From an uncultured Pseudobutyrivibrio sp. (GTDB lineage: Bacteria; Bacillota; Clostridia; Lachnospirales; Lachnospiraceae), in the NCBI GenBank assembly GCA_900546435.1, contig URCQ01000011.1:13092-77091 (forward strand): a stretch of DNA of 64,000 bases, in the 5' to 3' direction. This document shows positions 35,402 to 43,486 of the stretch, one piece after another; position 1 is the first letter of the stretch; every line of letters begins with the position of its first letter. The notes under the pieces are model-generated. The model was given only the letters and a program-made list of their open reading frames with translations, was not told the origin of the DNA and did no database searches. The position numbers and the translations under genes are program-made.

Positions 35402-36237
35402 TGGAATCGGCACTTGTTAGTGTATGTATCCCTGCTTACAACAATGCGGATACGATTATAGAGACCATACAATCGGTGTTGGCACAGACCTATCATCATC
35501 TGGAGCTGATTGTTGTTGACGATGGCTCAACAGATGAGACATACGCACTGGTAGAACAGTTTGCAAAGGATGCAAGGGATGATCGTTTACGGCTGTATCG
35601 CAATGAAAAAAATCTTGGCATGGCGGGCAACTGGAACCGCTGTATGGAACTATGCGAGGGGGCATTTATTAAATTGCTCTGCGCAGATGACCTGATCCAT
35701 GCAAGCCTGCTTTCCAGAGAAGTTGCAATTATGGAGCAGTATCCGGAGGTTAGTCTGGTACAGACGGATACGCGTTTTGTGGACATGCACGGTAAGACGA
35801 CGGGATTCTACAAACGATACCATGCGCGTGGTGTGGTGGATGGGAAAAAAGCATGTCGCTTTTCTGTGTTTACCAGAGACTATTTAGGAGCACCACTTGC
35901 CAATCTGATTCGCCGTAGTGCTTATGAGACCTGGGGAGGATTTGATCCGTCCTTTGTCTATATTATTGATTATGACTTCTTTATGCGTATATGCTGCAGG
36001 AGCAAGATTTATATACTACATGAACCACTCAATTCCTTCCGCATCCGTAATGACTCCAATACGAGTCAGGTAATGACGGGGGATAAAAAATCTGTTTATC
36101 TGGCAGAACATAGAAGGCTGGTAGAACGCTATGCGTTAGAATTGCACTTATCCAGATTTGAAGTAAATCTAAGTGTTGCGATTCGCCATGTAATGAGTTT
36201 TCTGGGTGGTATTTATTTAAAACTTTTTGTGAGGTAA
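35401..36237 (+). CDS. GT2 glycosyltransferase
   Basis: The 278-residue GT-A enzyme opens LVSVCIPAYNNADTIIETIQ, with the nucleotide-binding VDDGSTDE and the metal site LLCADD near 104-109. Its ATG overlaps the rfbD stop (ATGTAA-style coupling at 35399-35403), with GGAGA ahead. It probably adds a sugar, perhaps rhamnose given its neighbour, to a surface glycan. Acceptor and linkage cannot be read from sequence. Confidence 0.88.
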   Translation: MESALVSVCIPAYNNADTIIETIQSVLAQTYHHLELIVVDDGSTDETYALVEQFAKDARDDRLRLYRNEKNLGMAGNWNRCMELCEGAFIKLLCADDLIHASLLSREVAIMEQYPEVSLVQTDTRFVDMHGKTTGFYKRYHARGVVDGKKACRFSVFTRDYLGAPLANLIRRSAYETWGGFDPSFVYIIDYDFFMRICCRSKIYILHEPLNSFRIRNDSNTSQVMTGDKKSVYLAEHRRLVERYALELHLSRFEVNLSVAIRHVMSFLGGIYLKLFVR

Positions 36238-36239
36238 CA

Positions 36240-36932
36240 ATGAAAAAACGCTTGGTGATTATACCGGCTTTTAATGAAGTCGGCTCGATCGAGAGAACCG
36301 TAGAAGATATCAGAAAAAATGCACCGAGTTTTGATTATGTAATTATCAATGACCATTCAATGGATGGGACAAAGGAATTATGTGACCGTCTGGGTTATAA
36401 CATGGTGACGCTCAGTATCAATTCCGGCATTGGTGCAGCAGTGCAGACAGGATATCTGTATGGACATCGCTTCGGCTATGATTATGCGATTCAGATTGAT
36501 GGCGATGGGCAACATGATGCGAAGTTTTTGGAAAAAATGGCGGATATCATGGAAGAAGAACAGATAAATATGCTCATTGGTTCCCGCTTTTTAGAAGGCG
36601 AGGGTTTTCAGTCGACCGGGATGCGCCGTATAGGGATTCGCTTCTTTACCTGGTTGATTCGTGTATTGACCGGGACAACCATTACCGACCCGACAAGTGG
36701 TATGCGTATGGTGGATAAGGAAGTGATGCATATGTTTGCCAATGATTATCCAAAGGATTATCCGGAGCCGGAGACAGCGGTGACGGTTTTAAAAAGAGGA
36801 TACCGCGTCAAGGAGATTCCGGTGGAAATGAAAGCACGTGCCGCAGGGCAATCTTCGATCTCCTTTAAACGATCCATTTATTACATGATTAAGGTACCAT
36901 TGGCATGTATTATGACAGCTTTTGGTGATTAA
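36240..36932 (+). CDS. GT2 polyprenol-phosphate glycosyltransferase-like protein
   Basis: The 230-residue protein is of the DPM1/DPG-synthase type: IIPAFNEVGSIERTVEDI at the start, INDHSMDGT near 38 and the DxD site QIDGDGQHD near 80. It has no membrane tail of its own. The DUF2304 membrane protein immediately downstream is the usual partner of such GT2 enzymes and may anchor it or handle the lipid-linked sugar. Confidence 0.88.
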   Translation: MKKRLVIIPAFNEVGSIERTVEDIRKNAPSFDYVIINDHSMDGTKELCDRLGYNMVTLSINSGIGAAVQTGYLYGHRFGYDYAIQIDGDGQHDAKFLEKMADIMEEEQINMLIGSRFLEGEGFQSTGMRRIGIRFFTWLIRVLTGTTITDPTSGMRMVDKEVMHMFANDYPKDYPEPETAVTVLKRGYRVKEIPVEMKARAAGQSSISFKRSIYYMIKVPLACIMTAFGD

Positions 36933-36941
36933 GGAGGTACT

Positions 36942-37298
36942 ATGAGTCTGAAGTTACAGGTGGTGATTGCCATTGGTGCGATTGCAGCGATTTTATGCAT
37001 TGGAAATCTGGTTCGTATACGCAGGCTGGAATTAAAATATGCGCTGATCTGGTTTTTGGTGGGGATATTACTTCTGATTTTTGATTTGTTTCCGGGACTT
37101 TTGCCCGTGATGTCGCAGGCACTAGGGATTACACTACCGATCAATATGTTGACATTCTTAGGTCTTTTGTTTGTGCTGATGATAATATTTAGTCAGACCA
37201 TTGTGATATCCAATCTGACCAGAAAGTGCCAGCGCTTGACACAAGAGGTGGGTCTGTTGTATAAGAAAGTAGACGACTTAAAAAAAGAAGAAAAATAA
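36942..37298 (+). CDS. DUF2304 membrane protein
   Basis: This 118-residue protein has three hydrophobic segments (about 5-22, 32-52 and 65-88) and a C-terminal coiled tail with many Lys and Glu. DUF2304 proteins are commonly found next to DPM1-like GT2 genes, as here (9-base gap). The molecular role is not established. The RBS is AAGGAGGTAC. Confidence 0.85.
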   Translation: MSLKLQVVIAIGAIAAILCIGNLVRIRRLELKYALIWFLVGILLLIFDLFPGLLPVMSQALGITLPINMLTFLGLLFVLMIIFSQTIVISNLTRKCQRLTQEVGLLYKKVDDLKKEEK

Positions 37299-37344
37299 GA
37301 TAAATAAGATAACAATAGGTGGACGCCTATAGAAGGAGAAGATT

Positions 37345-38430
37345 ATGAGAACATACTTAGTAACGGGTGGAGCAGGATTTATTGGAAGCAATTACATTCA
37401 TTATATGTTCCGCAAATATGACAACGAAATCCGCATCATCAATGTGGACAAGCTGACTTATGCTGGTAACTTGGAGAATTTAAAGGATATCGAAGACAGA
37501 GATAATTATACTTTTGTGAAAGCTGATATCTGCGATAAGGAAGCGATTAGCAAGATTTTTGCAGAAAATGATATTGACCGTGTCGTTCACTTTGCAGCAG
37601 AGTCTCACGTAGACCGTTCCATCAAGAATCCGGAAGTATTTGTACAGACGAATGTACTTGGTACAGCAGTAATGCTGAACTGTGCAAAAGCTGCATGGGA
37701 ATTAGAAGATGGTACGTTTAAAGAAGGCAAGAAGTTCTTGCATGTATCGACGGATGAAGTATATGGTTCTTTGAATGATGATCCAAATGCATATTTCTAT
37801 GAGACAACACCATACGATCCACATAGCCCATATTCAGCAAGTAAGGCATCTTCAGATATGCTGGTAAAAGCATATATGGATACGTATAAGTTCCCTGCTA
37901 ATATTACAAATTGCTCTAACAACTATGGCCCTTACCAGTTCCCAGAGAAGTTGATTCCACTCATTATCAACAACGCATTACAGGGCAAGAAATTGCCAGT
38001 CTATGGTGATGGTAAGAACGTACGTGACTGGTTGTATGTGGACGATCATGCCAAGGGAATCGATATGGTTCAGGAAAAGGGAAGACTGTTCGAGACATAC
38101 AATATCGGTGGTCACAACGAGAAGCAGAACATCGAAATTATCAATATCATTATTGAGACATTACAGGAAATGCTTCCTGCAGATGATCCAAGACGTGCCA
38201 ATGTCAGCACAGATTTGATTACTTATGTGGAAGATCGTAAGGGACATGACAGAAGATATGCGATCGCTCCGGATAAGATTAAGAAAGAGGTAGGATGGGA
38301 GCCGGAGACAATGTTCAAAGAAGGTATCCGCAAGACGATTGCATGGTTCTTTGAGCATGAAGATTGGATGAAGAATGTAACTTCCGGGGATTATCAGAAG
38401 TATTATCAGGATATGTATAAGAATGAATAA
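37345..38430 (+). CDS. rfbB: dTDP-glucose 4,6-dehydratase
   Basis: RfbB (RmlB) makes dTDP-4-keto-6-deoxyglucose, the second step of dTDP-rhamnose synthesis. The 361-residue extended SDR protein has VTGGAGFIGSNYIHY near 6-20, the catalytic STDEVYG near 134 and YSASKASSDMLV near 163-174. A strong AGAAGGAGAAG RBS precedes it. Its last 8 bases overlap the next glycosyltransferase gene. Confidence 0.96.
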   Translation: MRTYLVTGGAGFIGSNYIHYMFRKYDNEIRIINVDKLTYAGNLENLKDIEDRDNYTFVKADICDKEAISKIFAENDIDRVVHFAAESHVDRSIKNPEVFVQTNVLGTAVMLNCAKAAWELEDGTFKEGKKFLHVSTDEVYGSLNDDPNAYFYETTPYDPHSPYSASKASSDMLVKAYMDTYKFPANITNCSNNYGPYQFPEKLIPLIINNALQGKKLPVYGDGKNVRDWLYVDDHAKGIDMVQEKGRLFETYNIGGHNEKQNIEIINIIIETLQEMLPADDPRRANVSTDLITYVEDRKGHDRRYAIAPDKIKKEVGWEPETMFKEGIRKTIAWFFEHEDWMKNVTSGDYQKYYQDMYKNE

Positions 38431-39409
38431 TGCAGTAGTAATTGTAACTTATAACCGTTTGGAATTGTTAAAGGAATGTCTTGCCTGCGTATGCAGGCAA
38501 ACCATTCCTTTTTCGCGTGTTATCGTGGTTGATAATCACAGTACCGATGGAACGCGAGATTATCTGGAAGGCAGGGAAGATACCTATGTTTTTCATGTGA
38601 CGGATAAAAAGCCAGACGAGGAAGTTATAAAGATAGGAGAAAATAAAAAAATCTGGGTGTTAGAGGAAGCAGAAAACCTTGGTGGCGCTGGTGGATTTTA
38701 TGATGGCTTGCGCTGGGCAAGCCAAGATGCATATGATTGGGTGCTGATCATTGATGATGATGCTATGATTGCACCGGATTATGTGGAAAAACTAATCATC
38801 TATGCAAAGAAGCATCCATCTGTTTGTGGTCTGGCTGGAAAGGTTGTGACAGAAGGCCATATTGATACTAGTCACAGACGGCGTATTACGAACCGCCTGC
38901 TCTATGTGGAAGGAAATGTGGCAGAGGAGGAATACAAGCAGGAGAGCTTTTCGTGTGATGCTGCTACGTTTTGTGGTCTTCTGGTGCAAGGAGAGAAGAT
39001 GCGAGCCGTGGGATTGCCGGAAAAAGAATACTTCCTCTGGTATGATGATATCGAGTATTGTCTGCGCCTGATGGATGCTGGTGGCATTACCGTTGTACCG
39101 GATGCGGTACTCCAGCATAAAACCGTACTTTCCAAAGAGGGCATGGTAGCAAAAGGCGTCTTGCATCGGATTGGCTGGCGTCAGTATTATGGCTACCGAA
39201 ATCGCTACGATACCGCCAAAAGACATCTTGGGAAATTAAGTGCTGCAGTGATTCTATGGCAATACCGTGTGTTCTGGCTTCTCAGTTTCTTTATGACGTG
39301 GAAAAAAGAAACGAGAGAGCAGGGAAAACAAAACATGCAAATCCTGCGTGATGTGATACAGGATGCTAAAGCAGGAAAGCTTGGGAAACATCCAAAGTAT
39401 CACTACTAA
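38423..39409 (+). CDS. GT2 glycosyltransferase, GlfT1/rhamnosyltransferase-like
   Basis: The 328-residue protein opens VVIVTYNRLELLKECLACV, with DNHSTDGT, the glycine-rich ENLGGAGGFYDGLRW near 86-100 and the metal site IIDDDAM near 111. The NxGGAGGF plus DDD pattern is that of galactofuranosyl and rhamnosyl transferases of the GlfT1 type. It is coupled to rfbB by overlap. Its next neighbours are two more enzymes with the same motif. Confidence 0.85.
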   Translation: MNNAVVIVTYNRLELLKECLACVCRQTIPFSRVIVVDNHSTDGTRDYLEGREDTYVFHVTDKKPDEEVIKIGENKKIWVLEEAENLGGAGGFYDGLRWASQDAYDWVLIIDDDAMIAPDYVEKLIIYAKKHPSVCGLAGKVVTEGHIDTSHRRRITNRLLYVEGNVAEEEYKQESFSCDAATFCGLLVQGEKMRAVGLPEKEYFLWYDDIEYCLRLMDAGGITVVPDAVLQHKTVLSKEGMVAKGVLHRIGWRQYYGYRNRYDTAKRHLGKLSAAVILWQYRVFWLLSFFMTWKKETREQGKQNMQILRDVIQDAKAGKLGKHPKYHY

Positions 39410-39434
39410 ATCAAGAATAGAAAAAGGATAAAAT

Positions 39435-40385
39435 GTGAAAAAAATAATAGCTGTAGTTGTAACTTACAATCGAATAACGCTGTTGAAGGAATGTGTATAT
39501 GCACTGTTACATCAAAAAGACTGCACAGATACACAACTTGACATCCTGCTTGTGGATAACGCCAGCAATGATGGCACCAAAGAGTGGATAGAGGAACAGA
39601 TTGCGCATACAGAAAGCCATGACACAACCCCGATATATGCACTGCACCTTAGCGTAAATACAGGTGGCGCGGGCGGCTTTTATCATGGGATGAAATGGGC
39701 GTATGAACATGGTGCCGATGCCATCTGGATTATGGATGATGATACCATTCCCAAGGAAGATGCACTGCAGAAATTATGGGAAGGCATGGCATGCATAAGG
39801 AAGCAAGTGGCACCGAAAAGTGAGATTGGTTTTGTGTCATCCACGGTCCTTTGGACAGATGGAAGTCCGTGTGAGATGAATCGTCAGCACTATGTGGGAG
39901 ATACGTTTTCTATATCTGGTAAGGATGCAGAAGAAGACATCTTGACCCTACAACCAGTAGACAGTGCTACCTTTGTATCGCTTCTCTTCTCGCGGGAAGC
40001 AGTAGAAAAAATGGGACTTCCGATCAAAGAGTATTTTATCTGGGGCGATGATAAGGAATATACGCTTCGCTTGTCGGCGCGTTATCCATGTTATCACGTG
40101 AAAAATAGTGTGGTTATCCACAAAATGGCAATCAATGCCGGGAGCAATATCGTGATTGATGCCATAGCGCGCGTGCCAAGATATTTCTATGCATTTCGCA
40201 ATGATCTGTGCACGGCAAAACGGCGTGGAACAAAAGAAGTTATCATATATTTTGCGGCGTATTTTTTGAATATGCTGCGTGTACTGTTAAAAAGCAAAGA
40301 TGGGAAAAAACTGCGCTTGCAGACGATGTGGAAGGGAATGCGCGCGGGCGTGAAATTTGACCCGGAAATAGAGTATTTGACATGA
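39435..40385 (+). CDS. GT2 glycosyltransferase, GlfT1-like, GTG start
   Basis: This 316-residue paralogue of the preceding gene has VVTYNRITLLKECVYAL at the start, VNTGGAGGFYHGMKW near 74-88 and WIMDDDTIP near 98-106. The frame begins at GTG (39435) behind a weak AAAGGATAAAAT; the ATG two bases earlier is out of frame. It probably acts in the same glycan as its neighbours. Confidence 0.85.
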   Translation: MKKIIAVVVTYNRITLLKECVYALLHQKDCTDTQLDILLVDNASNDGTKEWIEEQIAHTESHDTTPIYALHLSVNTGGAGGFYHGMKWAYEHGADAIWIMDDDTIPKEDALQKLWEGMACIRKQVAPKSEIGFVSSTVLWTDGSPCEMNRQHYVGDTFSISGKDAEEDILTLQPVDSATFVSLLFSREAVEKMGLPIKEYFIWGDDKEYTLRLSARYPCYHVKNSVVIHKMAINAGSNIVIDAIARVPRYFYAFRNDLCTAKRRGTKEVIIYFAAYFLNMLRVLLKSKDGKKLRLQTMWKGMRAGVKFDPEIEYLT

Positions 40386-40398
40386 GGGAAAGAAAATA

Positions 40399-42327
40399 AT
40401 GATTATTCAGAAATTAATTGGACCAACAAAAGAAGTGTGTAATGAGTGGGGGATGTATTTTAGAAAAGTAGATACAGAGGGAAATGATATTACAACCTAC
40501 CCATGTGATGATGGAGATGTCATGTTCCATAAGATGATTGATGGCGTAGAAGCGTCGGAAGTGGCAGCAGAATCTTTCCCGCTTGAGATTAAGCATGGAG
40601 AGATTTTATCTCTGGATACTTATTTCAATGCCTTTTCTATTGGTAAATGGAAGAAATATACAAAGTTATCTGATCTGGCATTGGAGATTGTGACAAGTGG
40701 CCCGGTAGAGATTAGGGCATATCAGACGGTTGGCATGGTAGAGACAGAGCATATGTCACAGGAGTTTCCGGATGAGGAGACCATGTACAGTTTCCTGCAC
40801 AATACAAGACAGGAAATAGAATGTTCGCAGGAGACAGAAGCCTTTGTGACGGATGAGGGTCAGCAGGCGATTAAGACGACCATCCAATTTGCTAAATTAG
40901 CCGATGAGGGAATTTACTATATTACGATGACGCCGTGTGAGGAGACTGTTTCGCTCTTGTCCGGAGCCTATACGACAGACGCAGAAAAAGAGGATGTTAA
41001 TCCGGTGGAATTGGTGCTTGGCATCTGCACTTTCCAAAGAGAGGAATTTTTAAAGAAAAATGTGAATCTGGTACTGGATAAGGTTATCAATAATGCCAAG
41101 TCGCCGCTGTCTGATCATGTAGAAATTTACATCTCGGATAATGGACAGACGGTGCCACAGAATACTTTTCAGAGTGATAAAGTGCATCTTTTCCCAAATA
41201 AAAATGCGGGTGGTGCGGGCGGTTTCACGAGAACCATGATCGAGTCTCTTTTCCATCGCAAGGACTCACCTTTTACCCATATCATCTTGATGGACGACGA
41301 TATCATCCTTTCTACAGATGTATTGGAACGCACCTATCATTTTCTGCAATTCGTTGATGAAGAACATCATGATATGATGGTTGGAGGCGAAATGTTTATG
41401 TTAAATCTTCGCTATAAACAGTTTGAGGCTGGAGCAAAGTGGCACGGAACGGAAGTGACTTTTTATAATAAAATGTGGGATTTGCGCAGACAGGAATGTG
41501 TTGCGACGAATGAATGCGAGAATCCGATCAATTATAGCGGCTGGTGGTACAGCGTTATCCCGACCTCCATTATTACGGAAGATAATCTGCCGATACCACT
41601 CTTTATCCATTATGATGATATGGAATATGGGGTGCGAAACGAGAAGAATGGTACGATTCTTTTAAATGGAATTTGTGTATGGCATCCGCAGGGAATCAAT
41701 AAGGCGGCTACGCGCATGACGTATTATGATGTCCGAAATATGCTCATTGGTATGGCAGGTTCGAAAAACTGTGCCAGTGCACAGGAGGTCATCCACCATA
41801 TTTCAAATCGTGTCGTTGGCGCCATGGATCGGTATCGTTATGAAGATGCAGAGATCATCTATGAGGCTATTGATGATTTCTACAAAGGACCGGACTTTTT
41901 TAAGACCATAGATCCGCTTGAGAAACATGCAGCACTTGCGAAGTACAATTATAAGTACGAAGAACTGTCAGCTTATGGACTGACCGAGGATATGGTAGAA
42001 GAAAACGGATTCCACAGTCATTATCTGGCATGGAGTGTGTGGGCAATCATACGCTGGATTCTTCCGAGTACAAGAGCTCTTAAGGTGGCAGGACTCAGAG
42101 ATAGTGGTATTGCCTTTGGCGCCAAAAAAGTGTTCCACTACGATGAAGAAAAAAGAAAAGGGTATATGACAGAAAAGAGTTATGCCCGTGGATGGAAAGA
42201 CTTCTGTGCATATTGCAAGATGGTGAAGACGATACGAAAGAATCATGATGCTATGATGCAGCAGTGGGCAGAAGCGAAAAAAGAGCTTACAAGCCTGGGG
42301 TATTGGGAGAAGTACCTTGGATTATAA
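40399..42327 (+). CDS. GlfT2-like polymerising glycosyltransferase
   Basis: The 642-residue protein has the GlfT2 layout: an N-terminal beta-rich domain (~1-210), a GT-A core with GICTFQREEFLKKN near 214, NAGGAGGFTRTMIES near 273-287 and the metal site LMDDDIIL near 297-304, and a helical, Trp-rich C-terminal region. GlfT2 of mycobacteria polymerises galactofuranose. A homologue lies at 56288. No UDP-galactopyranose mutase is visible in the window, so the sugar may be another one. A strong terminator follows. Confidence 0.85.
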   Translation: MIIQKLIGPTKEVCNEWGMYFRKVDTEGNDITTYPCDDGDVMFHKMIDGVEASEVAAESFPLEIKHGEILSLDTYFNAFSIGKWKKYTKLSDLALEIVTSGPVEIRAYQTVGMVETEHMSQEFPDEETMYSFLHNTRQEIECSQETEAFVTDEGQQAIKTTIQFAKLADEGIYYITMTPCEETVSLLSGAYTTDAEKEDVNPVELVLGICTFQREEFLKKNVNLVLDKVINNAKSPLSDHVEIYISDNGQTVPQNTFQSDKVHLFPNKNAGGAGGFTRTMIESLFHRKDSPFTHIILMDDDIILSTDVLERTYHFLQFVDEEHHDMMVGGEMFMLNLRYKQFEAGAKWHGTEVTFYNKMWDLRRQECVATNECENPINYSGWWYSVIPTSIITEDNLPIPLFIHYDDMEYGVRNEKNGTILLNGICVWHPQGINKAATRMTYYDVRNMLIGMAGSKNCASAQEVIHHISNRVVGAMDRYRYEDAEIIYEAIDDFYKGPDFFKTIDPLEKHAALAKYNYKYEELSAYGLTEDMVEENGFHSHYLAWSVWAIIRWILPSTRALKVAGLRDSGIAFGAKKVFHYDEEKRKGYMTEKSYARGWKDFCAYCKMVKTIRKNHDAMMQQWAEAKKELTSLGYWEKYLGL

Positions 42328-42332
42328 AACAC

Positions 42333-42382
42333 AAAGACTTTGGGATAATTTGCAAATATTTGTCCCAAAGTCTTTTTTTTTG
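42333..42382 (+). terminator. strong terminator closing the left polysaccharide operon
   Basis: AAAGACTTTGGGA (42333-42345) pairs perfectly with TCCCAAAGTCTTT (42363-42375) and runs into nine Ts. The accessory IetAS-like cassette begins directly behind it. Confidence 0.95.
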
Positions 42383-42392
42383 TCCCATGAGA

Positions 42393-42401
42393 TGTTATGA
42401 T
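42393..42401 (+). promoter_or_regulatory. possible extended -10 promoter of the IetAS-like cassette
   Basis: TGTTATGAT combines an extended TG with a TATGAT -10 between the terminator and the ATPase RBS (GGAGGTGA). No convincing -35 exists, because the position falls in the terminator T-run. Confidence 0.4.
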
Positions 42402-42429
42402 AAATACGTAACATTTGGAGGTGATTTGT

Positions 42430-43476
42430 ATGAAAAAACAAAATGTAATAAATCTGATCAGATATCATGTGGAAAGGAATGAAAATGCGTTTCGAAATGA
42501 AGCAATTCAGATTGCAAGAGATTTTGATGCCATTGGAGATGAAGAATTGGCAGATTATATTATGGGGCTTATTGCTGAGGCAAATCTTTATTCACCACAG
42601 GCGAGTGATTTTGAGAGTGATTTACTAAAACAAATTGATACAAAAGATGTACAAACTTTAAATTTACCATCAAGTATTGCTAATGACATTAAGGGTGTTA
42701 TTAATGCAATAAACCATAATATTGGGATTAATAAATTCCTGTTTGAAGGTCGTCCTGGAACAGGAAAAACAGAAGCAGCCAAACAAGTAGCCAGGCTGTT
42801 AGAGAGAACACTTTTTTATGTTGATTTTGAACATTTAGTGGATAGTAAGTTAGGGCAGACAAATAAGAATATTGTAAATCTTTTTAAAGAAATTAATATG
42901 CTACCATATCCGGATAAGACAATCATTCTTTTTGACGAAATCGATGTTATTGCATTGGATCGGGTAAATCAAAATGATGTACGGGAGATGGGGAGAGCTA
43001 CTTCAACAATATTAAGAGAACTAGATCGTTTAACAGATCTTAATAAAGAGATTGTTATTATAGCAACAACCAATTTGTATCAAAACTTTGATAGAGCACT
43101 TACGCGGCGATTTGATGCTATCATTAGTTTTGACGGATATACAAGAGAAGATCTGATGGAGGTGGCAGAACTTTATTTTGCAGATTACATAAAGCAGTTT
43201 AAAGGAATTTCTAAGGATACAAGGCTGTTTCGCAAGATCTTAAACATAGCACCACAGTTACCATATCCTGGGGAGTTAAAGAATGTGATCAAAACTTGTT
43301 TGGCATTTAGTGATGTGCAAGTAGAGTATGATTATCTGCGGCGCTTATATACAAGCTTGATTAATAACATAGAACAGGTAAGTATCAAAGAATTGCATCA
43401 ACAGGGATTTACTGTAAGAGAAATTGAGAAGCTAACAGGGGAGTCTAAAAGTACTGTATCGAGAAGGTTGAATTAG
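42430..43476 (+). CDS. ietA: AAA ATPase of an IetAS-like pair
   Basis: The 348-residue classical AAA ATPase has Walker A GRPGTGKTE (107-115), Walker B ILFDEID with Asp169, sensor-1 IATTN, and an arginine-finger segment ALTRRFD. A C-terminal helix-turn-helix-like stretch follows (GFTVREIEKLTGESKSTVSR near 328-347). It starts at the ATG after GGAGGTGA; an in-frame TTG at 42415 is inside the RBS region. The next gene is a subtilisin-like protease 10 bases downstream. ATPase plus S8 protease is the architecture of the ietAS system, reported as a plasmid toxin-antitoxin pair and as anti-phage. The assignment is by architecture, not alignment. Confidence 0.75.
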   Translation: MKKQNVINLIRYHVERNENAFRNEAIQIARDFDAIGDEELADYIMGLIAEANLYSPQASDFESDLLKQIDTKDVQTLNLPSSIANDIKGVINAINHNIGINKFLFEGRPGTGKTEAAKQVARLLERTLFYVDFEHLVDSKLGQTNKNIVNLFKEINMLPYPDKTIILFDEIDVIALDRVNQNDVREMGRATSTILRELDRLTDLNKEIVIIATTNLYQNFDRALTRRFDAIISFDGYTREDLMEVAELYFADYIKQFKGISKDTRLFRKILNIAPQLPYPGELKNVIKTCLAFSDVQVEYDYLRRLYTSLINNIEQVSIKELHQQGFTVREIEKLTGESKSTVSRRLN

Positions 43477-43486
43477 GAGGAATGGG

